From: Mycolicibacterium sp.
GTDB lineage: Bacteria > Actinomycetota > Actinomycetes > Mycobacteriales > Mycobacteriaceae
Direction of reading: 5' to 3'
NCBI RefSeq assembly: GCF_016462545.1
Contig: NZ_JAEMTA010000004.1
Coordinates: 67,125 to 131,124, forward strand
Length of the DNA: 64,000 nucleotides
Below, piece by piece: positions 35,219 through 42,497 of this stretch (its first letter is position 1; each line of letters starts with the position of its first letter). A program made the position numbers and the translations under genes. Below the pieces are notes generated by a model. That model was not told the DNA's origin and made no database searches. It worked only from the letters and a program-made list of their open reading frames with translations.

Positions 35219-35917
35219 ATGGGCACGATGGAGGCACCAACGGGACAGAGTCCCGTCCTCGGCCGCCCGCAACTCGTCGACGACATCGCCAGCCACATCC
35301 GGCGCCGCATCTTCGACGGCAGTCTCGCCGGCGGTGAATTCGTCCGCATCGAGCAGATCGCCCAGGAACTGGGCACCAGTTCCACACCCGTTCGCGAGGC
35401 GATGCTGACGCTGCGTGGCGAGGGCCTCGTGGAACAGCAGCCTCGCCGCGGCTTCGTCGTCGTGCCGGTCACCGAGCAGGACGTTCGCGACGTCTCCGAC
35501 GTACAGGCCTACCTCGGAGGCCAACTCGCCGAGAGAGCCGCGAAGGCGTTGGACTCGACCGGCCTGGCACGGCTGCACCTCATCGAAACGAGTCTGGAGG
35601 CGGCGTTCGCGACGGGCGATGCGGACGGCGCCGTTCGCCTCAACCACGAATTCCACCGGCTGATCAACCACGCTGCTGCGTCCCCGAAACTGACCCAATT
35701 CATGTCCAACGTCATCCGCTACGTGCCCGAGAGCGTGTTTCCCACGCTGGATGGCTGGGATCAGAGGGCGATCGCCGATCATCGGCGGATTCTGGCGGCG
35801 CTGGAACGGGGTGACGCTGCCGAAGCGAGGGCGGCGATGTCGGCGCACTTCGTATCCGGTGTCGACCACGTCGTGGCCCATCTGACGCGCAACGGCGTGC
35901 TCGCACCACCTTCCTGA
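35219..35917 (+). CDS. GntR-family regulator (FadR/FCD type)
   Basis: 232 residues; ATG 35219 directly follows the stop of the dehydrogenase, and ATG 35228 is a possible second start. N-terminal winged HTH IRRRIFDGSLAGGEFVRI with LGTSSTPVREAMLTLRGEGL, then an all-helical FCD ligand domain with metal- or acid-binding histidines (NHEFHRLINHAA, DHRRILAALERGD). FCD regulators typically sense carboxylic acids or acyl-CoA. The likely target is the divergent promoter region at 33857-34018, which contains AT-rich sequence but no symmetric site I could define. Confidence 0.92.
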   Translation: MGTMEAPTGQSPVLGRPQLVDDIASHIRRRIFDGSLAGGEFVRIEQIAQELGTSSTPVREAMLTLRGEGLVEQQPRRGFVVVPVTEQDVRDVSDVQAYLGGQLAERAAKALDSTGLARLHLIETSLEAAFATGDADGAVRLNHEFHRLINHAAASPKLTQFMSNVIRYVPESVFPTLDGWDQRAIADHRRILAALERGDAAEARAAMSAHFVSGVDHVVAHLTRNGVLAPPS

Positions 35918-35941
35918 AGGCACACCGCCACTCACGCCGGA

Positions 35942-35969
35942 CGTGACAAATCGCGATTGTTTTGTAAAG
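35942..35969. promoter_or_regulatory. Dyad operator, site 4 (before DUF35/thiolase-like pair)
   Basis: CGTGACA (35942-35948), 14 bases, TGTAAAG (35963-35969), i.e. the reverse orientation of CTTTACA-N14-TGTCACG. The spacer contains the perfect palindrome AATCGCGATT. It is 101 bases upstream of ATG 36071. Confidence 0.65.
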
Positions 35970-36070
35970 TAGGCAATTGGACCGATCGCGTTCGAATCAG
36001 GTCGAACGCTGCACGTTTCTCAAAACCCGCACGAAGCACTCACCCGAGAGAATCACGGAGCACAACGCCC

Positions 36071-36505
36071 ATGCCCAGAGCGCTCGCGCCGGAGACGTCC
36101 ACCTGGCCCGCGGAGAACCCGCAGTTGATCGGTACCCAGTGCGCAGCATGCGGCGCGACGGCATTTCCCACTCAGCAGCGCTGTCCGCGGTGCGGTGGGG
36201 GTGACACGTCGGATGTGTTGCTGCCCCGCCAAGGCACATTGATTGCCTGGACCACTCAAGGGTTCGCTCCAGGGGCTCCCTACGCCGGCCCAACGGGCAA
36301 GGACTTCGTTCCGTTCGGCGTCGGGCTGGTTCAACTCGGCGACGTCGTCCGCGTCGAGAGCAGGCTCACCGAGAACGACCCCGCCAAGCTGGCATTCGGC
36401 ATGCCCGTGGAATTGACCTTCGTGCCGCTGACCACCGATGACGACGGTGAAGACGTTCTCACCCATGCGTTTGCGCGCGCCGACGGAGAGAAGGTCGCAC
36501 GATGA
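36071..36505 (+). CDS. DUF35 OB-fold/zinc-ribbon protein (ChsH2-like partner)
   Basis: 144 residues from ATG 36071; the frame reaches back to 35957 without support. Zinc ribbon CAACG...CPRCG (TQCAACGATAFPTQQRCPRC, four cysteines) followed by an OB-fold acyl-CoA binding domain (GTLIAWTTQGFAPGAPY, FGVGLVQLGDVVRVESRL). DUF35 proteins bind a thiolase-like partner; in cholesterol breakdown a DUF35 domain (ChsH2) and Ltp2 form a retro-aldolase. The next gene, a thiolase-like protein, overlaps by four bases, matching that arrangement. Confidence 0.88.
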   Translation: MPRALAPETSTWPAENPQLIGTQCAACGATAFPTQQRCPRCGGGDTSDVLLPRQGTLIAWTTQGFAPGAPYAGPTGKDFVPFGVGLVQLGDVVRVESRLTENDPAKLAFGMPVELTFVPLTTDDDGEDVLTHAFARADGEKVAR

Positions 36506-37647
36506 ACGATGTCGCCATCATCGGCGTGGGGCTGCATCCCTTCGGACGATTCGACGGCAAGTCGGCCATGGAGATGGGTGCCGACGCCATCCAGAGCGCT
36601 CTGGTCGACGCGGGTATCGACTGGACGCAGGTGCAGTTCGCCGTCGGGGGAAGTTACGAGGTATCGAATCCGGATGCGGTGACCCGGTTGGTGGGCGTGA
36701 CGGGCCTACCGTTCACCGACGTGTACAACGCCTGCGCCACCGCCGCCACGGCGACTCAGGTGTGCGCCAACACCATTCGGCTGGGCCAGTACGACATCGG
36801 CATCGCCATTGGCATGGATAAACATCCGCGTGGCGCCTTTACCGACGACCCTGCCAAGTTCGCGCTACCCCAGTGGTATGCCGAGAACGGGCAATTCGTC
36901 ACCACCCAATTCTTTGGTATGAAGGCCAACCGCTATCTGCATGATCACGGCATCTCCCAGCGGACGCTCGCGAAGGTCGCCGCGAAGAACATGCGCAACG
37001 GCGTTCTGAACCCGAATGCATTCCGTCGCAAGGCCATCGCCGAAGACGACATCCTGAACTCGCCGGTACTGAATTATCCACTGACTCAGTACATGTTCTG
37101 CACACCCGACGAAGGAGCAGCGGCGGTGATCATGTGCCGTGCGGACATTGCGCACCGGTTCGCCGCCAAGCCTGTGCACGTGCGGGCCATCGAGATCCGA
37201 ACCAGGCGCTTCGGCGCCTATGAGGTGCATGCCACCTCTGCGCCCGTCGACGAGGACGTCTCACCGACCGTGTATGCCTCTCGAGCTGCCTTCGAGGCTG
37301 CAGGGATGGAACCCAAGGACGTCGACGTGATTCAACTGCAGGACACCGATGCAGGGGCCGAAGTCATTCACATGGCCGAGGCCGGTTTTTGTGAGCACGG
37401 TGGCCAGGAACGTCTGCTCGCCGACGGCGCCACGGAGATCGGCGGCTCGCTGCCGATCAATACCGACGGTGGGCTCATCGCCAACGGTGAACCGATCGGC
37501 GCCTCCGGGCTCCGCCAAGTCCATGAACTCGTCCGGCAACTCCGCGGCGAGGCCGGCGAGCATCAGGTCCCCGGAAGCCCGAAAGTTGGCTTCGCACAGG
37601 TGTATGGCGCTCCCGGCACAGCCGCAGCCACACTGCTGGCCATCTGA
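36502..37647 (+). CDS. Thiolase-like lipid-transfer protein (Ltp-type, DUF35 partner)
   Basis: 381 residues, ATGA overlap with the DUF35 gene. Thiolase fold (AIIGVGLHPFGRFDGKSAME, VYNACATAATATQVCANTI, PINTDGGLIANGEPIGASG), but without a complete thiolase triad: the second-half GHP motif is absent, as in Ltp2-like aldolases that cleave side chains rather than perform thiolysis. Together with the DUF35 protein it probably forms a heteromeric lyase acting on a hydroxyacyl-CoA. M. tuberculosis has a similar Rv3521-Rv3522 pair next to cyp142. Same operon as the next gene (TGATG). Confidence 0.87.
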   Translation: MNDVAIIGVGLHPFGRFDGKSAMEMGADAIQSALVDAGIDWTQVQFAVGGSYEVSNPDAVTRLVGVTGLPFTDVYNACATAATATQVCANTIRLGQYDIGIAIGMDKHPRGAFTDDPAKFALPQWYAENGQFVTTQFFGMKANRYLHDHGISQRTLAKVAAKNMRNGVLNPNAFRRKAIAEDDILNSPVLNYPLTQYMFCTPDEGAAAVIMCRADIAHRFAAKPVHVRAIEIRTRRFGAYEVHATSAPVDEDVSPTVYASRAAFEAAGMEPKDVDVIQLQDTDAGAEVIHMAEAGFCEHGGQERLLADGATEIGGSLPINTDGGLIANGEPIGASGLRQVHELVRQLRGEAGEHQVPGSPKVGFAQVYGAPGTAAATLLAI

Positions 37648-38264
37648 TGGGGTCGTCGAGTACCGCCGTGTCAGTCGTGCGATCGTCGCTTGCCGCCGCA
37701 GCCGGTTGGTCCGGGGCACTCTTCCCGGCGACCGGTCAGCTGTGTCACGCCACACTGCGCTTCGATGATCAGGCGCGGTTTCCCGGCGCCGCCGAATTGA
37801 CGCGTCGCGGTGGGAGCTGCGAGATCGTCGTCAGACTCGCGCCACCCGACGACAGTGGCATCGGCTCGGTATGCGTCAAGTTCCCCAATCTCTACGGATC
37901 TGGGCAGGACCAAGACTTCCTCTTTGCCTCCTCGGCGGATGGCGCACCCCTGCACCACATCGCTCTGCCGGTGAAGACCGATGCCGCACAACTCTATTCA
38001 TCGCTGTGGCTGTACCTGGCGGGGATTGTGCCGGTCCTATTCGGGGTGCGAACACACGCTAGGCCCGAGGCACCCGGGTCCGACGGGTCCGTTGGCGCCG
38101 AGCTGGCCTTCCTGGTGAGCCCGCCGGTAGGAAGCTTCCGTGAGGTCGGCGTCATCACCGTGGGGGAGAAGATTTCCGCCGCTTCCGGAGTCCGATTCGC
38201 GGCCAAGAATTTCGGAGGCAACCTTCGAGCGTTGCCTCCTGTGCGCTTCTACCGCGACAGCTGA
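37647..38264 (+). CDS. Unknown protein coupled to the DUF35/Ltp pair
   Basis: 205 residues, starting at an ATG that overlaps the stop of the thiolase-like gene (TGATG). No signal peptide. Segments CEIVVRLAPPDDSGIGSVCV, KFPNLYGSGQDQDFLF and DGAPLHHIALPV remotely recall catalase-fold proteins of actinobacteria, but heme ligands are not evident and I do not assign it. A hydrophobic stretch (LWLYLAGIVPVLFG) is probably buried. Its strict coupling suggests that it serves the same substrate. Confidence 0.7.
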   Translation: MGSSSTAVSVVRSSLAAAAGWSGALFPATGQLCHATLRFDDQARFPGAAELTRRGGSCEIVVRLAPPDDSGIGSVCVKFPNLYGSGQDQDFLFASSADGAPLHHIALPVKTDAAQLYSSLWLYLAGIVPVLFGVRTHARPEAPGSDGSVGAELAFLVSPPVGSFREVGVITVGEKISAASGVRFAAKNFGGNLRALPPVRFYRDS

Positions 38265-38273
38265 ACAGCAGAC

Positions 38274-39527
38274 CTACCGCAGGCCGAGGGCGCCGGCCGT
38301 CGCGTCGGAGGTCCCGTGCTCGATCGCGATGTCCTCCGCGGTCGGCATGTGGCTGAAGTGGCCGTACGGGAGGACCGGGGCGATTTCTTCCGGCATCGGC
38401 AGGTACCGCTTGCGGGCTAGCGCAGCTTCGATGGCCGGGCCCAGACGTTCAGCCTTCTCGGCTTCCCGACGGTCCTCGTTCTCGGCGAACTCGGGCATGA
38501 CCTCTTTGGCGAACAACTCCAATGAACGGCAGTTTGCCTCGTGATCGAGTTTGCCGCCTTGGTGCAGTAGCAATACCTGATCAACGCCGGCACCCTGAAG
38601 TGCTCTCAGATGCTCGCGGATCGTCTCGGGTGTACCGATCGCGCTAGTCGGGCTATCGCTGGTGTCGGGCAACTGATCTCGAACGTTCTCGAACTCCTGC
38701 CAGGAGGTGGTCCGTCCGGGTCGTACTTCGCCGTGCAGGTAGTACTTGGCGACGGTGAAACCGAAGAACTGCAGATTGGCACCTCGCTGGCGGGCGACGT
38801 CGGCGTCGGGGTCGCAGTGCATCTGGGCCAGTACCGAGATGTTCGGGTTCACGGCGTGACCGATGGGGACACACTCGTCCACGAGCGTCCGGTAGTACTG
38901 ATCCACCATCACCTTGGCCTGCCGACCGCCGACGGCGTTGAAGCCAAGACAGCCCATCCCAAGTTTGGCGGCGAGATCGGGCTTGCCGGCCACCCACAGC
39001 GGCGGGTGCGGCTTCTGTGCAGGCTTGGGGACCACGTTGCGGCACGGCATCGAGAAGTGTTCGCCCGCGAAGCCCGGATAGGGCGTCATCGTCATCATGT
39101 TGCAGATCTGCTCCAAGGCCTCCAGATAGGCGCTGCGCTTGGTGTCGAGGTCGACGCCGAACCCCTCGAGTTCCATCCGCGACGAGCTTTCGCCGGTGCC
39201 GAATTCGACGCGGCCACCGGAAACCTGATCCAGGGTGGCGATGCGTTCGGCGATCTTGGCCGGGTGAGAGAAGCCGGGGGGTATGCACGCGACCCCGTGC
39301 CCGATTCGGATCCGCTTCGTCCGGGCTGCGGCGGCCGCCAGCCATACCTCCGGGGCCGACGACAGAGCGTGATCCTCCAGGAAGTGATGCTCGGTGGCCC
39401 ACATGCAGTCGAAGCCGAGGGAATCGGCGAGTTCGACGTGCTCCAGCCCATCCCGAAACTTGCGGGTCACGTCGCTGTCGTCGTGCGGTGTGGGCAGCTG
39501 AAGTTCGTAGAAGAGTCCAAATTTCAT
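38274..39527 (-). CDS. LLM-class flavin-dependent monooxygenase (luciferase-like)
   Basis: 417 residues from ATG 39527 (GAGGAG eight bases upstream). Elements MKFGLFYELQLP, CMWATEHHFLEDHALSSAPE, RIRIGHGVACIPPGFSHP, GRVEFGTGESSSRME and HPPLWVAGKP are typical of FMNH2-dependent bacterial luciferase-type monooxygenases such as alkane or ketone oxidising enzymes; the C-terminal extension beyond 350 is longer than usual. Follows the TetR gene at 39630 on the same strand, with two palindromes in the 102-bp gap; convergent with the DUF35 operon. Substrate unknown. Confidence 0.88.
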   Translation of the reverse strand: MKFGLFYELQLPTPHDDSDVTRKFRDGLEHVELADSLGFDCMWATEHHFLEDHALSSAPEVWLAAAAARTKRIRIGHGVACIPPGFSHPAKIAERIATLDQVSGGRVEFGTGESSSRMELEGFGVDLDTKRSAYLEALEQICNMMTMTPYPGFAGEHFSMPCRNVVPKPAQKPHPPLWVAGKPDLAAKLGMGCLGFNAVGGRQAKVMVDQYYRTLVDECVPIGHAVNPNISVLAQMHCDPDADVARQRGANLQFFGFTVAKYYLHGEVRPGRTTSWQEFENVRDQLPDTSDSPTSAIGTPETIREHLRALQGAGVDQVLLLHQGGKLDHEANCRSLELFAKEVMPEFAENEDRREAEKAERLGPAIEAALARKRYLPMPEEIAPVLPYGHFSHMPTAEDIAIEHGTSDATAGALGLR

Positions 39528-39547
39528 TGCGCTAGCTCCTCAGTGGG

Positions 39548-39561
39548 TGGGTACTTACCCA
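39548..39561. promoter_or_regulatory. Palindrome 21 bases before the LLM monooxygenase start
   Basis: TGGGTA-CT-TACCCA, a perfect 6+2+6 inverted repeat overlapping the leader of the gene starting at 39527. Could be an operator or an RNA hairpin near the ribosome site. Confidence 0.4.
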
Positions 39562-39601
39562 GGACACGACCCCAGACACCGCGTCGGGACAAAGGTAGCC
39601 G

Positions 39602-39622
39602 ATTGTCCGATGATCGGACAAT
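39602..39622. promoter_or_regulatory. 21-bp perfect palindrome, probable TetR operator
   Basis: ATTGTCCGAT-G-ATCGGACAAT, perfect 10+1+10. It lies between the TetR gene (ends 39630) and the LLM monooxygenase (starts 39527); a further half-site ATGTCCGAT is at 39632-39640. The size and symmetry fit a TetR dimer site; the TetR upstream is the obvious candidate. Confidence 0.65.
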
Positions 39623-39629
39623 AGGGCAT

Positions 39630-40358
39630 TTATGTCCGATCTTGGGTGACGACAAGAGCGCGAACCAAATAGTGCTCGGCGAACCGCTGCTTGTCCGCCG
39701 CTGACCGGAGACGCCATGCCGGAGACAGCAGGAACAACCACGCTGACTGCATCCAGCGGACCGTCTCCCGGAGGTCTAGGTCGGAATGCAGTTGACCGTC
39801 GGTCTGCCATCGTTCGAGCAGCGGTCCGAAATGGCTTAGTAGCACGTCGATTACAGCCTCCGAGCCAGACTGGAGAGCGGAGGCGAGGGCCGTGCTCTCG
39901 CTGGCAAACAGCGCTTCGTTCAGGGCGTTGCCCCCGACGAGACTGATCGGCTTGAGGATGAGGTCGGGGATGGACAGCTTCGCGTCCCAGGGGTGCTCCA
40001 GCGACCGCACCACGGTGTCCATGGCGGCATCGGTGCGCGACAGGAGAAGCCCTAGGAGGAGCTCGTCGCGGGTTGCGAAGTACCGGTACACCGTCGAGCG
40101 AACTACGCCGGCCTCGTCGGCGACCTCGGCCATCCGTACTTGGGTGTCACCGTGGCGGGCGATGCACCGGCTGGCCGCCTCGAGCAGCCGACGCCGAGCC
40201 TGGTCGTCGTCGAAGAGCGCTCGTTCGTCTCCCCACCGGCGACCCACCGACTCCACGCCGCAGATGCTACGGCCCCAGATGCAACCGAGCCGCGCAGCGA
40301 GCGGGTCGAGCCACCCCACGCGTGATTTGTTCGAGGTTTCCGCGTCCGTGCGAACCAT
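39630..40358 (-). CDS. TetR-family regulator
   Basis: 242 residues from ATG 40358 (AGGA seven bases upstream); this leaves ~50 residues before the HTH, so starts at GTG 40256 or 40247 are possible. HTH: LLEAASRCIARHGDTQVRMA, EVADEAGVVRSTVYRYFATR. The remainder is helical. Probable target: the 21-bp palindrome 39602-39622 before the LLM gene on the same strand. It diverges from the yrbE/mce operon, and two dyad sites lie between, so it might instead, or also, see those. Confidence 0.85.
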   Translation of the reverse strand: MVRTDAETSNKSRVGWLDPLAARLGCIWGRSICGVESVGRRWGDERALFDDDQARRRLLEAASRCIARHGDTQVRMAEVADEAGVVRSTVYRYFATRDELLLGLLLSRTDAAMDTVVRSLEHPWDAKLSIPDLILKPISLVGGNALNEALFASESTALASALQSGSEAVIDVLLSHFGPLLERWQTDGQLHSDLDLRETVRWMQSAWLFLLSPAWRLRSAADKQRFAEHYLVRALVVTQDRT

Positions 40359-40477
40359 CGGCCGATCCTGCAACGACCCGTGCGGTGATCGCTGGGATCG
40401 AGCGTCGTCGACGCGGCACCATTTTCGGAGCCCTCCGAGTAGTCACGAAGTCGCAGCAGTTCCGACAGGGGACTCGA

Positions 40478-40505
40478 CTTTACGAATCTTCCCGAAGATG
40501 TCATG
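40478..40505. promoter_or_regulatory. Dyad operator, site 5 (mce operon, distal copy)
   Basis: CTTTACG (40478-40484), 14 bases, TGTCATG (40499-40505). One mismatch per half-site from the consensus; weaker copy of the tandem pair. Confidence 0.55.
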
Positions 40506-40534
40506 GAGTCGCAGCGATTCTGACGGCGGACCCG

Positions 40535-40562
40535 CTTTACAAATTTTGCCAAAGGTGTCACG
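40535..40562. promoter_or_regulatory. Dyad operator, site 6 (mce operon, proximal copy)
   Basis: CTTTACA (40535-40541), 14 bases, TGTCACG (40556-40562). Full-consensus copy, the promoter-proximal one of the pair before yrbE/mce. Confidence 0.7.
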
Positions 40563-40649
40563 CTGTGGCGCAGCCAATGTTTAGAGTCTGGATGAGACTG
40601 ACATCACATGTAGGGCACGAACCGAATCATGGAAGGGGGCCGCAGCGTC

Positions 40650-40823
40650 ATGACTGTTCCACTTGAATTTTTCGGCCCTGCAGGAGCGTACGACAGCCTG
40701 ACCGGTGACAACCGCCGCGTGAAAGCGGTTTCGAACCGGTTGCCCCGAAGCCCATTGACCCCCATTCTTCCGTCGACGCCCTTTGATGACGTCGTCGCCC
40801 ACCCGTCACCGAGGCGCCCGTGA
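40650..40823 (+). CDS. Possible small leader ORF before yrbE
   Basis: 57 residues from ATG 40650 (or 64 from ATG 40629). Its TGA stop overlaps the yrbE start GTG (GTGA), which would couple the two. It resembles no known family, is basic and proline-rich toward the end, and has only a weak ribosome site, so it may be a leader peptide or chance. Confidence 0.3.
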   Translation: MTVPLEFFGPAGAYDSLTGDNRRVKAVSNRLPRSPLTPILPSTPFDDVVAHPSPRRP

Positions 40824-41635
40824 CCGCCGTTCAGACCCGGCCGGCGCGGTGGACCGCAGGCGTTCCCTTGCTGCACCGATTCTCCGGTCCGATGGGCGCC
40901 ATCGGCGGTTTGTTCGCCATGTCGGCCGACGCGATCAAGTTCATGTTCAAGAGGCCCTTTCAGTGGGGTGAGTTCTTGGATCAGTCGTGGTTCGTCGCCC
41001 GCGTCTCCTTGGCCCCAACGTTGCTGGTCGCGATTCCGTTCACCGTGCTGGTGAGCTTCGTCCTCAACATTCTGCTTCGAGAGTTGGGGGCGGCGGATCT
41101 ATCCGGAGCGGGGGCCGCCTTCGGTGCGGTGACCCAGGTCGGACCCTTGGTGACGGTGCTGATCGTGGCCGGTGCGGGGGCCACTGCGATGTGCGCCGAC
41201 CTCGGATCGCGGACTATCCGCGAGGAGATCGACGCGATGGAGGTCCTCGGCATCAACCCCGTGCAACGTCTGGTCACGCCACGGATGCTCGCGTCGGGGC
41301 TGGTGGCGTTGCTGCTCAACTCGCTGGTGGTCATAATCGGCATTCTGGGCGGTTATTTCTTCTCGGTGTACGTCCAGGACGTCAATCCGGGTGCGTTCGC
41401 TGGAGGGATCACGCTTCTCACCGGCATCCCCGAGCTGATCATCTCGTCGGTCAAGGCCATGCTCTTCGGGTTGATTGCCGGGTTGGTTGCCTGCTACCGC
41501 GGGCTGTCCATCACCACCGGGGGCGCCAAGGCGGTGGGCAATGCCGTCAACGAGGCCGTGGTCTATGCCTTCATGTCGCTCTTCGTCGTCAACGTGGTGG
41601 TCACCGCGATCGGCATCCGACTGACGGTCAAGTGA
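40820..41635 (+). CDS. yrbEA: YrbE (MlaE) permease subunit A of the Mce transporter
   Basis: 271 residues from GTG 40820. Five to six hydrophobic segments (e.g. LLVAIPFTVLVSFVLNILL, VGPLVTVLIVAGAGATAM, ALLLNSLVVIIGILGGYFF) and the MlaE signature TIREEIDAMEVLGINPVQRL, the loop that contacts the ATPase. Forms the inner-membrane channel of the Mce lipid importer together with YrbEB and the MceG ATPase encoded elsewhere. First established gene of the eight-gene operon to 50198. Class (mce1-8) not assigned. Confidence 0.96.
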   Translation: MTAVQTRPARWTAGVPLLHRFSGPMGAIGGLFAMSADAIKFMFKRPFQWGEFLDQSWFVARVSLAPTLLVAIPFTVLVSFVLNILLRELGAADLSGAGAAFGAVTQVGPLVTVLIVAGAGATAMCADLGSRTIREEIDAMEVLGINPVQRLVTPRMLASGLVALLLNSLVVIIGILGGYFFSVYVQDVNPGAFAGGITLLTGIPELIISSVKAMLFGLIAGLVACYRGLSITTGGAKAVGNAVNEAVVYAFMSLFVVNVVVTAIGIRLTVK

Positions 41636-41645
41636 GGCGCCACTC

Positions 41646-42491
41646 ATGACTTTGGCAGCCACTTACCCGCGTCTGACGCGACAGTTGCGGCGACCCGCGT
41701 CCGTGCTGGGCGGTCTCGGCGACCATGTGATGTTCTACGGCAGGGCCATTGCCGGAATCCCCTACGCGGCCAAGCAGTACCAGCGCGAGATCGTTCGTCT
41801 CATCGCCGAGATCAGCATGGGTGCTGGCGCTTTGGCGATGATCGGTGGAACGCTGGTGATCGTCGGATTCCTCACCTTGGCCACCGGCGGCACGCTGGCG
41901 ATCCAGGGATACAGCTCGCTGGGCAACATCGGCATCGAAGCGTTGACGGGATTCCTGTCGGCCTTCATCAACGTCCGCATCGCCGCACCGGTGGTCGCTG
42001 GAATCGGGTTGGCGGCTACGTTCGGCGCGGGCGTGACCGCGCAACTGGGTGCGATGCGCATCAACGAGGAAATCGATGCGCTCGAGACCATGGGAATCCC
42101 CGCTGTCGTATACCTGGTGAGCACCCGAATCATCGCCGGAATGTTGGCCATTACGCCGCTGTACGCCGTGGCGGTCACGCTCTCGTTCCTGGCGAGCAAG
42201 TTCACCACCGTCGTCCTGTTCGGGCAGTCCGCCGGTCTCTACACCCACTACTTCACGACGTTCTTGAATCCCATCGACCTGCTGTGGTCCTTCTTGCAAG
42301 CCACACTCATGGCGTTGGCAATTCTGTTGATCCACACGTACTTCGGCTTCTACGCCACTGGTGGACCATCCGGAGTCGGCGCCGCCGTCGGCAATGCGGT
42401 GCGGACCTCACTCATCGTGGTCGTCTCGGTGACCCTGCTGGTATCCCTGGCGGTCTACGGCTCCAACGGCAACTTCAACCTCTCGGGTTAG
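41646..42491 (+). CDS. yrbEB: YrbE permease subunit B of the Mce transporter
   Basis: 281 residues. Same topology as subunit A, with RINEEIDALETMGIPAVVYL as the MlaE-type cytoplasmic coupling loop and several membrane segments (e.g. LAATFGAGVTAQLG, IIAGMLAITPLYAVAVTLSF). Begins 10 bases after yrbEA. Forms the heterodimeric permease with it. Confidence 0.96.
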   Translation: MTLAATYPRLTRQLRRPASVLGGLGDHVMFYGRAIAGIPYAAKQYQREIVRLIAEISMGAGALAMIGGTLVIVGFLTLATGGTLAIQGYSSLGNIGIEALTGFLSAFINVRIAAPVVAGIGLAATFGAGVTAQLGAMRINEEIDALETMGIPAVVYLVSTRIIAGMLAITPLYAVAVTLSFLASKFTTVVLFGQSAGLYTHYFTTFLNPIDLLWSFLQATLMALAILLIHTYFGFYATGGPSGVGAAVGNAVRTSLIVVVSVTLLVSLAVYGSNGNFNLSG

Positions 42492-42497
42492 GACGAC

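Larger units (their letters stand above)
40450..40562. repeat. Imperfect 57-58 bp direct repeat containing two operators
   Basis: GTCGCAGC-containing units start near 40450 and 40508 (GTCGCAGCAGTTCCGACAGG vs GTCGCAGCGATTCTGACGGC), each ending in CTTTAC-type dyads 57 bases apart. This is a duplicated promoter/operator unit upstream of the yrbE/mce operon; the rest of the 40359-40649 gap shows no gene. Confidence 0.65.

Noticed and set aside
34110..35935. Long minus-strand frame over the acyl-CoA dehydrogenase and GntR genes
   Set aside because: Shadow of two genes with unmistakable plus-strand family motifs.
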